From Rhodococcus sp. SBT000017 (GTDB lineage: Bacteria > Actinomycetota > Actinomycetes > Mycobacteriales > Mycobacteriaceae), in assembly GCF_003688915.1 (NCBI RefSeq), contig NZ_REFU01000001.1, positions 2,790,001 through 2,854,000 on the forward strand: a DNA stretch of 64,000 nt. Reading direction: 5' to 3'. Of the stretch, positions 43,474 to 54,893 are shown one piece after another. The notes under the pieces were generated by a model. It was not told the DNA's origin. It saw only the letters and a program-made list of their open reading frames with translations, and ran no database searches. A program made the translations under genes and the position numbers. Each line of letters begins with the position of its first letter. Within the stretch, counting starts at the first letter, position 1.

Positions 43474-43508
43474 GGGACTTCCGCCCCGCACCGAAGGACT
43501 TCCGCCTC
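43474..43508 (+). promoter_or_regulatory. Tandem DosR-like boxes before usp-xfp-ctpF
   Basis: GGGACTTCCGCCCC (43474-43487) and AGGACTTCCGCCTC (43495-43508) are direct copies spaced 21 bp, two helical turns. They resemble the DosR half-site GGGACT followed by pyrimidine-rich sequence, and paired boxes at this spacing are usual in DosR-controlled promoters of mycobacteria. They lie 74-108 bp before the stress protein start and 7 bp from the CsoR-like operator. Confidence 0.6.
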
Positions 43509-43581
43509 TGTCTGTGGCGGTCCGATTCGGGCCATGCTCGCTGTGTATCTGCACACGTAAGTCAATGGACGGGAATTCGTC

Positions 43582-44460
43582 ATGAATGCATCGAGCCGGG
43601 TAGTCGTCGGAGTCGACGGATCTGCCACATCGCTCGACGCGGTCCGCTGGGCAACACGCGAGGCTGTTCGACGCCACGCTCCGCTCGAGTTGGTCACGTC
43701 GTCTCTGTTTGCGCCGGGAACCTACGGGGATGCCATCAGTCTTCGGATCGGTTCGTTCTCGGACCCCGATGTCGAGGCCAAGCGCGTGCTGACCGCCGCG
43801 GTCGATGTTGCACACAAGGCCGCAGCAGGCAATTCACTGATTCTCGACACTCGTCTCGAACATGGCTCTGCCGCACGGAACCTGACGCATTTCGACGTCG
43901 CGCCCGCCATGATCGTCGTCGGATCGAGAGGTCTCGGCGAGTTCACCGGTGGATTGATCGGATCGGTCAGCACCGCGGTCGTCTCGCATGCGACATGCCC
44001 TGTGGCCGTGATCAAATCCAACATCATCAGCGACGGTCCGGTCGTCGTCGGCGTGGATTGCACCTCCAACAGCCAACCCGCCATCGGCTTCGCTCTGAAG
44101 GAAGCGTCACTGCGAGGCGTCGACCTCGTCGCGGTGCACGCTTGGAGCGACCTCGAGCTGGGCAGCGTGTTGACGCGCGACGACGAGGGTCCGTGGGTCG
44201 ATTCCGAACTCGCCGAGAAGACGTCGTTGGCGGAGAGCCTGGCCGGATGGTCGGAGGACTACCCGGACGTCACCATCCACCGTGTGGTGGTTCAGGACAG
44301 GCCGGTTCGTGAACTGGTCCGCGCTTCCGAGACAGCGCAGTTGATCGTTGTGGGAAGCCGCGGTCGGGGCGGATTCGCGTCGATGCTTCTCGGCTCCACC
44401 TCGCGCGCGGTGTTGCATTCGGTGGATGTTCCCGTCGTCGTCGTACCCACGAACCGATGA
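43582..44460 (+). CDS. Universal stress protein, two tandem UspA domains
   Basis: 292 residues. Each half starts with V-V-G-V-D and ends with the ATP-binding G-2x-G-9x-G-S/T pattern: GSRGLGEFTGGLIGSVS in the first and GSRGRGGFASMLLGSTS in the second. Paired-domain USPs are hallmarks of the DosR dormancy regulon. The stop overlaps the ATG of the phosphoketolase gene (ATGA), and that gene overlaps the P-type ATPase gene, so the three form one coupled operon behind the tandem DosR-like boxes. Confidence 0.88.
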   Translation: MNASSRVVVGVDGSATSLDAVRWATREAVRRHAPLELVTSSLFAPGTYGDAISLRIGSFSDPDVEAKRVLTAAVDVAHKAAAGNSLILDTRLEHGSAARNLTHFDVAPAMIVVGSRGLGEFTGGLIGSVSTAVVSHATCPVAVIKSNIISDGPVVVGVDCTSNSQPAIGFALKEASLRGVDLVAVHAWSDLELGSVLTRDDEGPWVDSELAEKTSLAESLAGWSEDYPDVTIHRVVVQDRPVRELVRASETAQLIVVGSRGRGGFASMLLGSTSRAVLHSVDVPVVVVPTNR

Positions 44461-46847
44461 CCGCGTCCACCACCGAAACCACCTACAACTCCGAGGAACT
44501 GGACGCCGACCTACGCTACTGGGCTGCGGCGAACTATCTGACGGTGGCGCAGATCTATCTGCAGGACAACGTATTGCTGCGTCGGCCTCTGGAGGCGGAG
44601 CACATCAAGCCGAGGCTGCTCGGGCACTGGGGCACGAGTCCCGGCCTGTCGATGATCTACACCCTCCTCAATCGCGTGATTCGTCGAACCCATTCGGACT
44701 GGCTGTACGTCACCGGTCCGGGCCACGGCGGTCCGGCGTTGGTGGCGAACACCTACCTCGAGGGCACCTACAGCGAGATCTACCCGGACATCTCGCTCGA
44801 CAACGACGGCGTCCGACGTCTGTGTCGTCAATTCTCCACTCCCGGCGGCATTCCGAGCCACGTGAGTGTCCAGACTCCGGGCAGCATTCACGAGGGCGGC
44901 GAGCTGGGCTACGCCCTCGTCCACGCCGCCGGTGCAGCGTTCGACAATCCCGATCTGATCGTCGCCTGTGTCGTCGGGGACGGTGAGGCCGAAACCGGTC
45001 CCCTGTCCGGTTCGTGGAAGATCCCGGCCTTTCTCAATCCGATTCGCGACGGTGCCGTGTTGCCCATCCTGCACCTGAACGACGGGAAGATTTCCGGACC
45101 GACGGTTCTCGGACGCAGCACCGATCAATCGATCGCGGACTACCTCAGCGGCCAGGGGTGGGCACCACTGTTCGTCGAAGGCGACGATCCACGAGAGGTG
45201 TTCCCGGCTCTCGAAAGCGCCCTCACCCGCGCCCACGAGACGATCGAGAGAATCCAGCACGCCGCCCGGAACGGCGAGCCACAGCACGATATCGAATGGC
45301 CCGCCATCGTTCTCCGCACTCCCAAGGGCTGGACCGGACCGCACGAGGTGGACGGCAAACTCATCGAGGGCACCCACTGGGCGCACCAGGTGCCGCTGTC
45401 GGGCGTCCGCGAGAACCCAGCACATCTGGATCTGCTCGAGAAGTGGCTGCTCTCCTACGATCCCCGATCGTTGTTCGACGACAACGGTGCCCCGGTGGCG
45501 GCCGTTCGCGAGCTCGCACCGTCGGGCACCGAACGTCTCGGGGCCACTCCGTACGCCAACGGCGGTGTGCTGTTGCAGCCCTTGGTCATTCGAGACCTCG
45601 AGAACTATACGCTCACCGTCGAGTCCCCGGGGCGCACGTCGCACGAGACGACCACGGTGCTCGGGGAGATGATGCGCGATATCTACCTCGACAACGCACA
45701 GCCCAACGGCGGCGGTAACTTTCGTCTGTTCTGTCCCGACGAGACCGCGAGCAACCGCCTGCAGGCCGTGTTCGAGGCCACCGACAGATGCTGGCAGTTG
45801 CCGACCACCGAGTTCGACGACAACCTCGGTCCCGACGGCCGCGTGATGGAGGTGCTCAGTGAGCACCTGTGCGAGGGCTGGCTCGAGGCGTACCTGCTGT
45901 CGGGTCGACACGGTCTGTTCGCGAGCTACGAGGCCTTCGCCATGGTGAGCGTGTCGATGCTGATCCAGCACACCAAATGGCTCCAGCATGCGGCCACACT
46001 CGCGTGGCGGGCTCCCGTCGCGTCGCTCAACGTGTTGCTCACCAGCACGTGTTGGCGCAACGACCACAACGGATTCAGCCATCAGGGCCCTGGACTGATC
46101 GACGCGGTGATTCCGCTGGCGCCGGATGTGGTGCGTGTGTGGCTACCACCGGACTCCAACACTCTGCTCGCCGTTGCCGATCATTGCTTCCGCAGTCGAG
46201 GCCACGTCAACGTTCTGGTGGTGGACAAGCAGAATCACCCGCAGTATCTGACGCTTCCCGAGGCGCGGGCGCATGCCGCGGCTGGTGCGTCCCGCTGGGA
46301 CTGGGCCGGCACCGAAGTGGCCGATACCGACGAGGACCCCGAGATAGTTCTGGCGTGTGCCGGCGACGTGCCGACCGAGGAAACCCTCGCTGCAGCAGAA
46401 TTGTTGCGTACGTGGACTCCCGAACTCAGGGTTCGCGTGGTCAACGTGATCGATCTGATGGCGCTGCTCCCCGTCGTCGATCATCCGCACGGATTCTCCG
46501 ACGAGCAGTTCGTGGAACTGTTCACCGCCTCGGTCGACGTGGTCTTCGCGTTCCACGGCTATCCCCGTGCGGTACACCAACTGGTGCACGGCCGACCCGA
46601 CGCCCAACGGTTCCACGTTCGCGGATTCATCGAACAGGGCACCACGACAACACCGTTCGACATGGTGGTGCTCAACAAGATCAGTCGCTATCACCTCACG
46701 CTCGCAGCACTCGACCGAGCGCGCACTGCGCCGGCCGGTGCCGAGCAACTGCGGCAGCACTGCCAGGACCAACTCGCACGCCACGACGCCTACATCCGAG
46801 AGCATTTCGAGGACCTCCCGGAGATTCGGCAGTGGCGGTGGTCGTGA
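44457..46847 (+). CDS. xfp: Xylulose-5-phosphate/fructose-6-phosphate phosphoketolase
   Basis: 796 residues, full length for the family. ThDP-dependent marks: LGHWGTSPGLS, GPGHGGPALVAN, the ThDP/Mg site VVGDGEAETGPLSGSWK with HLNDGKI, and the middle STCWRNDHNGFSHQGPG. It splits xylulose 5-phosphate (or fructose 6-phosphate) with phosphate to acetyl-phosphate plus a triose (or tetrose) phosphate, which can give ATP without respiration. Coupled to the stress protein before it and, by GTGA, to the ATPase after it. No acetate kinase gene is in the window. Confidence 0.92.
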   Translation: MTASTTETTYNSEELDADLRYWAAANYLTVAQIYLQDNVLLRRPLEAEHIKPRLLGHWGTSPGLSMIYTLLNRVIRRTHSDWLYVTGPGHGGPALVANTYLEGTYSEIYPDISLDNDGVRRLCRQFSTPGGIPSHVSVQTPGSIHEGGELGYALVHAAGAAFDNPDLIVACVVGDGEAETGPLSGSWKIPAFLNPIRDGAVLPILHLNDGKISGPTVLGRSTDQSIADYLSGQGWAPLFVEGDDPREVFPALESALTRAHETIERIQHAARNGEPQHDIEWPAIVLRTPKGWTGPHEVDGKLIEGTHWAHQVPLSGVRENPAHLDLLEKWLLSYDPRSLFDDNGAPVAAVRELAPSGTERLGATPYANGGVLLQPLVIRDLENYTLTVESPGRTSHETTTVLGEMMRDIYLDNAQPNGGGNFRLFCPDETASNRLQAVFEATDRCWQLPTTEFDDNLGPDGRVMEVLSEHLCEGWLEAYLLSGRHGLFASYEAFAMVSVSMLIQHTKWLQHAATLAWRAPVASLNVLLTSTCWRNDHNGFSHQGPGLIDAVIPLAPDVVRVWLPPDSNTLLAVADHCFRSRGHVNVLVVDKQNHPQYLTLPEARAHAAAGASRWDWAGTEVADTDEDPEIVLACAGDVPTEETLAAAELLRTWTPELRVRVVNVIDLMALLPVVDHPHGFSDEQFVELFTASVDVVFAFHGYPRAVHQLVHGRPDAQRFHVRGFIEQGTTTTPFDMVVLNKISRYHLTLAALDRARTAPAGAEQLRQHCQDQLARHDAYIREHFEDLPEIRQWRWS

Positions 46848-49567
46848 CACTCGTGGGCGGAGACACTGGGGAACGCCACGCTCTATCCGTCGACGAGGTG
46901 GTGGCCTCTGTCGCTTCGAGCCTCGATCGCGGTCTGAGCGTGGACGAGGTGGCCCGACGAACTCTCCGGTTCGGGCCCAACGTGCTCCCGGCCAGAGCCG
47001 GCCCCGGATGGCCCCGACGCCTGCTCGGTCAGTTCCACAATCCGCTGATCTACGTTCTGATCGTCGCCGGCACGATCACAGCGGGGCTGGCCGAATACGT
47101 CGACTCCGCAGTTATTTTCGCTGTCGTGGTGCTCAACGCAGCGATCGGGTTCGTTCAGGAGTCCAAGGCCGGTTCGGCGCTGGAATCTCTTCGATCGATG
47201 GCCCGAACTCCGGCGCGGGTGGTGCGCGACGGGGAGGTGCACTCCCTGTCGTCCGAGGACGTGGTGCCGGGCGACCTGGTGCGATTGGAAGCCGGCGACA
47301 AGGTCCCTGCCGATCTCAGGCTGGTGCATACGATCGGCTTGGAGGTCGACGAGTCCACCCTGACCGGTGAGTCCGAACCCTCCGCCAAAGGCACTGCAGC
47401 AGTGCCGCCGTCGACCCTGCTCGCCGACCGATCCAACATGGGCTATTCCGGCACCCTCGTCACGGCAGGAACGGGGACCGGCCTCACCGTCGCCACCGCG
47501 TCCGATACCGAACTCGGTGGCATTCACCGTCTCGTCGGGTCAGCTCGGCCACTGGCCACACCGCTGACTGCCAAACTCGCCGAGTTCGGCAGGATCCTGA
47601 CGTTCGCGATTCTCGGGCTGGCCGCTGTCACCTTCGGAGTCGGACTGCTCCGAGGCCAGGACACCGTCGAAACTTTCGTCGCCGCAGTCGCACTCGCCGT
47701 CGGCGCGATTCCCGAGGGCTTGCCCGCAGCAGTGACGATCACCCTGGCCATCGGGGTCTCCCGGATGGCGCGGCATGGTGCTGTCATCCGGCAGCTGCCC
47801 GCTGTCGAAACCCTGGGCAGCACCACGGTCATCTGTTCCGACAAGACCGGCACGTTGACCCAGAATCAGATGACGGTGCGGGCTCTGTGGACGATCGACG
47901 GCGAAGTCGTGGTCACCGGTTCGGGATACGAGCCTGTCGGTGACCTGACGGAGGACGGTGATCTCGTTTCCGTGGACCACAACGACGCACTGCGGTGGTC
48001 ACTTCTCACCGGTGCCGTGTGCAACGACGCGTCGCTGCGAGAGATCGACGATGAGTGGACGATTGTCGGAGATCCGACGGAAGCCGCGATGATCGTGGCT
48101 GCGATCAAGGCCGATATCGACACCCCGAGCTTCCTCGATGGCCATCCGCGATCGGGGAGTATTCCGTTCAGCTCGGACCGGCAGTTCATGGCCACGCTCC
48201 ATCGTTCCAGCAGCGACGAGCACGGGTTCGCCCTCGTCAAGGGGGCCGTGGAGCGCGTCAGCGACATGAGCGAGACGATGATGGATTCCGAAGGCCGGCT
48301 GCGTCAGATCGATCGTCATCGGATATCCGAGGCTGCCGAAGACCTCGCAGGACGCGGACTCCGCGTGTTGGCCACTGCGCGCACAACCGCCGGAGCGGCA
48401 GTGGATTTCACGGTGGACGGCCTGCCGGGGACGCTCGTGTTCACGGGCCTCGAAGCCATGATGGACCCGCCCCGTGAGGCCGCGACGTCCGCTGTACAGG
48501 CCTGTCGCTCCGCCGGGATCTCCGTCAAGATGATCACCGGTGACCACGCCGTAACCGCGACCGTCATTGCCCAGCAGGTCGGTTTGCTGGATCGAGGTGA
48601 CGCAGACGGGTCGGTGCTGACCGGATCCGATCTGTCGTCATTGAGCGCGGACGACTATCCGGACGCGGTCGATCGTGCGGTCGTCTTCGCCAGGGCCAGC
48701 CCCGAACAGAAGCTTCAGCTGGTCGAGTCCCTGCAGTCGCGCGGCCACGTTGTCGCCATGACCGGTGACGGCGTCAACGATGCGCCTGCACTGCGCCGGG
48801 CGAACATCGGGGTCGCGATGGGCCACAGCGGAACCGAGGTGGCCAAGGATGCGGCCGATGTCGTGCTGACCGAGGACGACTTCTCCACCATCGAGGCCGC
48901 GGTGGAAGAAGGCCGTGGTGTGTTCGACAACCTGACGAAGTTCATTGCGTGGACGCTGCCCACCAATCTTGCCGAGGGCCTCGTCATCCTGGTCGCGATC
49001 GTGTTCGGCACCGCTCTGCCGATCCTGCCCACCCAAATTCTGTGGATCAACATGACCACTGCCGTCGCATTGGGCCTGATGTTGGCGTTCGAGCCCAAAG
49101 AGCCCGGGATCATGTCGAGGTTGCCGCGCCGACCCGACGAGCCGCTGCTGACGCGGGCCCTGATGGTGCGGATTCTGTTGGTGTCGACCGTGCTCGTGGT
49201 CGGTGCCTGGGCGATCTTCGAGTGGGAGCAGAGCCGCGGGGCCGGCCTCGACGAGGCACGCACTGTCGCGCTCAACATGTTCGTCGCTGCCGAGATCGCC
49301 TACCTGTTCAGCTGTCGATCACTGACACGTTCGGCTTGGCAGCTGGGTCTGTTCACCAACCGGTGGATCGTTGTCGGGGTGCTCACCCAAACAGCCGGCC
49401 AGATCGCGCTCACGTATCTTCCGGCCATGAACGCGTTGTTCGGTACCGCACCGATCGGCATCGATTCGTGGCTGCTGATCGGTGCGGTGGCCGTCGTGCT
49501 GTCGCTCGTCGTCGGGATCGACAAGCGGGTCCACAACCGTAGGACGTTCGCTACCCGCGGGCGATGA
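46844..49567 (+). CDS. Cation-transporting P-type ATPase, P2A/CtpF-like
   Basis: 907 residues with an N-terminal cation-ATPase domain (HALSVDEVVASVASSLDRGLS), TGES (174-177), PEGL of helix 4 (290-293, as in Ca2+/Mn2+-type pumps), phosphorylated Asp333 in CSDKTGTLT, MITGDH and GDGVNDAPAL. About ten membrane helices. In Mycobacterium tuberculosis the similar CtpF belongs to the DosR regulon. The GTG at 46844 overlaps the phosphoketolase stop (GTGA); the long upstream extension of the open frame runs over that gene and is not real. The 3' end overlaps the convergent USP gene by 17 bp. The ion is unproven. Confidence 0.88.
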   Translation: MTLVGGDTGERHALSVDEVVASVASSLDRGLSVDEVARRTLRFGPNVLPARAGPGWPRRLLGQFHNPLIYVLIVAGTITAGLAEYVDSAVIFAVVVLNAAIGFVQESKAGSALESLRSMARTPARVVRDGEVHSLSSEDVVPGDLVRLEAGDKVPADLRLVHTIGLEVDESTLTGESEPSAKGTAAVPPSTLLADRSNMGYSGTLVTAGTGTGLTVATASDTELGGIHRLVGSARPLATPLTAKLAEFGRILTFAILGLAAVTFGVGLLRGQDTVETFVAAVALAVGAIPEGLPAAVTITLAIGVSRMARHGAVIRQLPAVETLGSTTVICSDKTGTLTQNQMTVRALWTIDGEVVVTGSGYEPVGDLTEDGDLVSVDHNDALRWSLLTGAVCNDASLREIDDEWTIVGDPTEAAMIVAAIKADIDTPSFLDGHPRSGSIPFSSDRQFMATLHRSSSDEHGFALVKGAVERVSDMSETMMDSEGRLRQIDRHRISEAAEDLAGRGLRVLATARTTAGAAVDFTVDGLPGTLVFTGLEAMMDPPREAATSAVQACRSAGISVKMITGDHAVTATVIAQQVGLLDRGDADGSVLTGSDLSSLSADDYPDAVDRAVVFARASPEQKLQLVESLQSRGHVVAMTGDGVNDAPALRRANIGVAMGHSGTEVAKDAADVVLTEDDFSTIEAAVEEGRGVFDNLTKFIAWTLPTNLAEGLVILVAIVFGTALPILPTQILWINMTTAVALGLMLAFEPKEPGIMSRLPRRPDEPLLTRALMVRILLVSTVLVVGAWAIFEWEQSRGAGLDEARTVALNMFVAAEIAYLFSCRSLTRSAWQLGLFTNRWIVVGVLTQTAGQIALTYLPAMNALFGTAPIGIDSWLLIGAVAVVLSLVVGIDKRVHNRRTFATRGR

Positions 49568-50435
49568 TCAACGGACAGTCGACGCGGTGGGCCAGCGAAC
49601 GCACGGTGGATCCGAGAAGTCGGTCGCTGAAACCGTTGCGGCCGGTCGAACCGACGACGACGGCCTGCGCCCGCGGTGATACCTCGAGGATCTTCTCGAC
49701 CACGTTGCCGCGCAACACCTTTTGCTGAACCACTACGTCCGGATACTGCTCGCTCCAGCCGGACAGGCTCTCTGCCAACACGGTTCGACCGTTCGACACG
49801 ATAGCGTCGGATCTGTCGGTCTCGGACGCGTCGGGCGACGAGATCAGTTCGTCCGTCGACACGTGGACTGCAACCAATTCTGTTCCCCGTAGTGAGGCTT
49901 CGTCGAATGCCAACCGAACAGCCTTCTGGTTGTGCGGCGACCCGTCGATTCCGAGGACAACAGGCCCTCGTGACGAATCCAACTCGACGCTTCCCGGCAC
50001 GATGACGACCGGGCAGTGCGCTTGAACCGCCACGGCGGTGCTCACCGAGCCGAGCAGTTCGGCGAAGTATTCGCCGTTGCCGCGCGAGCCGACCACCATC
50101 ATCGACGCATTCGAGCTCTGATCGAGCATGGCTTGAATGGTCGGTCCCACGATCGATTCGCTCATGATGGTGAGCGCGTCCGGGTTCTTCACCGAGCGTC
50201 GAGCAACCAGCGTCGCCCAGGCCAGAATCGACTCTGCGGCTGTGTGCTCCTCGGAGCCGATGTGAGTGGGCAGCGCGACGAAACTCGTGTACAGGGCTTT
50301 GACTTGGTAGGCGGATACCAGCTTCACCGGTAGCCCACGCAACTCGGCCGCATGCGCGGCCCATCCGACTGCGTCGAGCGACGAGCCGGAGCCGTCGACA
50401 CCGACGACGATCGGAGACTGCCTCGTGGTACTCAT
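49551..50435 (-). CDS. Universal stress protein, two UspA domains
   Basis: 294 residues. SPIVVGVDGSGSSLDAVGWA opens domain 1, which closes with GSRGNGEYFAELLGSVS; domain 2 runs from GPVVLGIDGSPHNQKAVR to GSTGRNGFSDRLLGSTV. The nucleotide-binding glycines are kept in both. Its ATG at 50435 overlaps the stop of the USP gene upstream (ATGA), so the two are coupled. Final 17 bp are antisense to the P-type ATPase gene. Confidence 0.87.
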   Translation of the reverse strand: MSTTRQSPIVVGVDGSGSSLDAVGWAAHAAELRGLPVKLVSAYQVKALYTSFVALPTHIGSEEHTAAESILAWATLVARRSVKNPDALTIMSESIVGPTIQAMLDQSSNASMMVVGSRGNGEYFAELLGSVSTAVAVQAHCPVVIVPGSVELDSSRGPVVLGIDGSPHNQKAVRLAFDEASLRGTELVAVHVSTDELISSPDASETDRSDAIVSNGRTVLAESLSGWSEQYPDVVVQQKVLRGNVVEKILEVSPRAQAVVVGSTGRNGFSDRLLGSTVRSLAHRVDCPLIIARG

Positions 50436-51274
50436 GCGTGCGGGACGACGAGGACGGGGCAATGGGCATGCCGCAGTACGGCGGTCAGTGTTCGTCCCGG
50501 CACTCGGTCTCGTTCGTGACCGACCACCATCAGCTGGGCTGTCTCGGACACGGCGACCAGCTCCGATCCCGAGTCGGCCTCGGCGTACACCGACGCCACG
50601 CGAATGTCCGGGTAGTCCGCGCCGAAGGGTTCGAGTCGAACATCCATTGCCGATTCGGGATGAAGCCCGTCGCCCGGACCACTGAGAGCGGACGCGAGAA
50701 TGGAGGACACAGCCTGGGTATGCACGGCCAGCACGCTGGTCCCTCGTATCGATGCCTCGCGGAATGCTTGATTCACAACGACATCGGTCGCCGATACTTC
50801 GGAATCACCCAACGCTGCGACTACCGGGCCGTGCCCTTGCGCGTCGAAGTGCCGGACGATCGCCACGGGGTGGGGCGATGCTTCGACCACAGCACCGACC
50901 ATCGATCCGAGTACCCAGGCGGCCACTGCACTGCCGGTGGTGGTCCCCAGTACCAGCAGGGACGCAGATCCGGCTTCGGTCGACATCACCGATTCGGGCC
51001 GACCCTGTAGAACGGCCGTTTCCATAGCAACCGCCGGATCGGTCGCGGCAGCGACGTCCGCTGCGCGATTCAACGCCGCACGGGCGTAGTCACCGTCGAT
51101 ATCCGGCGCTCCGTATACCGTTTCGGCCATTGCGTGTCTGTCGATCACGTGGACCAAGCGAAGTGACGTGCCCCGCCCGCGTGCTTCCTGCACGGCGAAC
51201 CGGACCGCATCGAGTGCGGTCTCCGATCCGTCGATACCGACCGTGACCGGTCCGGTGGAATGTGAAGTGTTCAT
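50432..51274 (-). CDS. Universal stress protein, two UspA domains
   Basis: 280 residues. Domain 1 starts VTVGIDGSETALDAVRFA and has LVLGTTTGSAVAAWVLGSM instead of the standard G-2x-G-9x-G loop. Domain 2 starts GPVVAALGDSEVSATDVV and has VVGHERDRVPGRTLTAVLRH, again lacking the Gly-Ser loop. Nucleotide binding is thus less certain than in its neighbours. It is 107 bp after devS on the same strand and could be transcribed with the two-component genes. Confidence 0.82.
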   Translation of the reverse strand: MNTSHSTGPVTVGIDGSETALDAVRFAVQEARGRGTSLRLVHVIDRHAMAETVYGAPDIDGDYARAALNRAADVAAATDPAVAMETAVLQGRPESVMSTEAGSASLLVLGTTTGSAVAAWVLGSMVGAVVEASPHPVAIVRHFDAQGHGPVVAALGDSEVSATDVVVNQAFREASIRGTSVLAVHTQAVSSILASALSGPGDGLHPESAMDVRLEPFGADYPDIRVASVYAEADSGSELVAVSETAQLMVVGHERDRVPGRTLTAVLRHAHCPVLVVPHA

Positions 51275-51381
51275 CAGATGCCTCTCGATGGTGCGCGTCT
51301 ACAACGAGAACGCTACGAGCGCAGGCACACCTGACACAGCAGTCCGAGGTCATCGGAACGAGTGACCAAGGTCGTCCGCCG

Positions 51382-53743
<2,362 letters not shown>

Positions 53744-53835
53744 GTCCAACCCCTCACCCGCGTCCTCGATGGGCGCATCTCCCCCAACACTACGGACCCA
53801 CGGGCGAGGGAGCTTCACCTTTGGTCATCGAAAGT

Positions 53836-53850
53836 GGAGTCGAAAGTCCC
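53836..53850. promoter_or_regulatory. DosR-like box between devR and usp
   Basis: GGAGTCGAAAGTCCC, which is GGGACTTTCGACTCC on the other strand, a close match to the DosR pattern. A weaker copy ends in GTCCT 21 bp further on (53867-53871). It is 87 bp before the USP start at 53937 and could also autoregulate devR. Confidence 0.6.
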
Positions 53851-53936
53851 TGCCGTCGGTGTAGTTGTCCTGGTGCGCGGATGCCGGTCCGAAGCGTCTG
53901 ATGGAGCTCTGACACCGCCATGAAGGGACACAACAG

Positions 53937-54848
53937 ATGGGCATTTCCCACACCGTCGTCGGAGTCGACGGCTCAGCCGCGTCTCTGGACGCTGTCCGGT
54001 GGGCCGTGCTCGATGCCGAACTGCACGGCTCCGACCTGACGATCGTCTCGGCCGTCCCGACGGTTCTCACGGGTCTCGATGCCCTGCCCGAACGGACATC
54101 CGCGCATCTGAGGTTCGAGACGAATCGCATTCTGGACGAGGCGATGTCGATGGCTCAGCCGAGGGGGTCGGTCGTGTCGACCATCGCCGTCGACGTAGTT
54201 CTGTCGGACCGGCCCGCCGCCGCCACCCTGCTCGAGATGTCCGAGACGTCGCGGATGGTCGTGATCGGGACGCGCGGACTCGGTGCGGCACAACGCATGT
54301 CGTTGGGTTCGGTCAGCGTTGCCCTGAGCACACATTCGCACTGCCCGGTCACGGTCGTACATGCGTGGCCGACGGGTGGCTACACACAGTCCGAACCGGT
54401 CGTGGTCGGAGTCGATGGAACCTCGGCCGCCATGGCCGCGGTTGAGTGGGCGTTCGAGGAGGCCGAAGTGCGAAGCGCTCCGGTCACCGCAGTGCACGCA
54501 TGGGCCGATTCCGATCTGTCGATAGGGATGTCGGTTCCCGGCCTCGAATGGGCAGTCCACCGCCCCGAAGCAGACGACGTATTGGCAAGGGCCGTCGACG
54601 ATTGCGCCCGCCGTCATCCGACGGTGGCGCTGCGCCATGTGGCGGTCAGAGACCGTCCGGTCCACGCACTGTTGGACCACGCGCAGAGCGCCCAGTTACT
54701 GGTGCTGGGCAGTCACGGTCGCGGAGGATTCGCCGGAATGATGCTCGGCTCCACCAGCCGCTCGGTGATGGCACGCGCGTCGTGTCCTGTCACCGTCGTG
54801 CCCAGCGCAGCCCGCAACAGAACGACTGCGACAAAGGAATACCTGTGA
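53937..54848 (+). CDS. Universal stress protein, two UspA domains
   Basis: 303 residues. Domain 1: HTVVGVDGSAASLDAVRWA to GTRGLGAAQRMSLGSVS; domain 2: PVVVGVDGTSAAMAAVEWAF to GSHGRGGFAGMMLGSTS. Both ATP loops are complete. The ATG at 53937 follows AAGGGA. It is divergent from devR with a DosR-like box between them, resembling the conserved link of a USP gene (Rv3134c) with devRS in M. tuberculosis, although here it faces away from devR. Confidence 0.87.
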   Translation: MGISHTVVGVDGSAASLDAVRWAVLDAELHGSDLTIVSAVPTVLTGLDALPERTSAHLRFETNRILDEAMSMAQPRGSVVSTIAVDVVLSDRPAAATLLEMSETSRMVVIGTRGLGAAQRMSLGSVSVALSTHSHCPVTVVHAWPTGGYTQSEPVVVGVDGTSAAMAAVEWAFEEAEVRSAPVTAVHAWADSDLSIGMSVPGLEWAVHRPEADDVLARAVDDCARRHPTVALRHVAVRDRPVHALLDHAQSAQLLVLGSHGRGGFAGMMLGSTSRSVMARASCPVTVVPSAARNRTTATKEYL

Positions 54849-54893
54849 CGACGATATGGATGGGAGCCATCTACACGTGAGTCGAGCCAGCCG

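Noticed and set aside
45869..46843. Upstream extension of the P-type ATPase frame
   Set aside because: It lies wholly inside the phosphoketolase gene in another frame and has Arg-rich, domain-free translation; the GTGA overlap at 46844 gives a better start.
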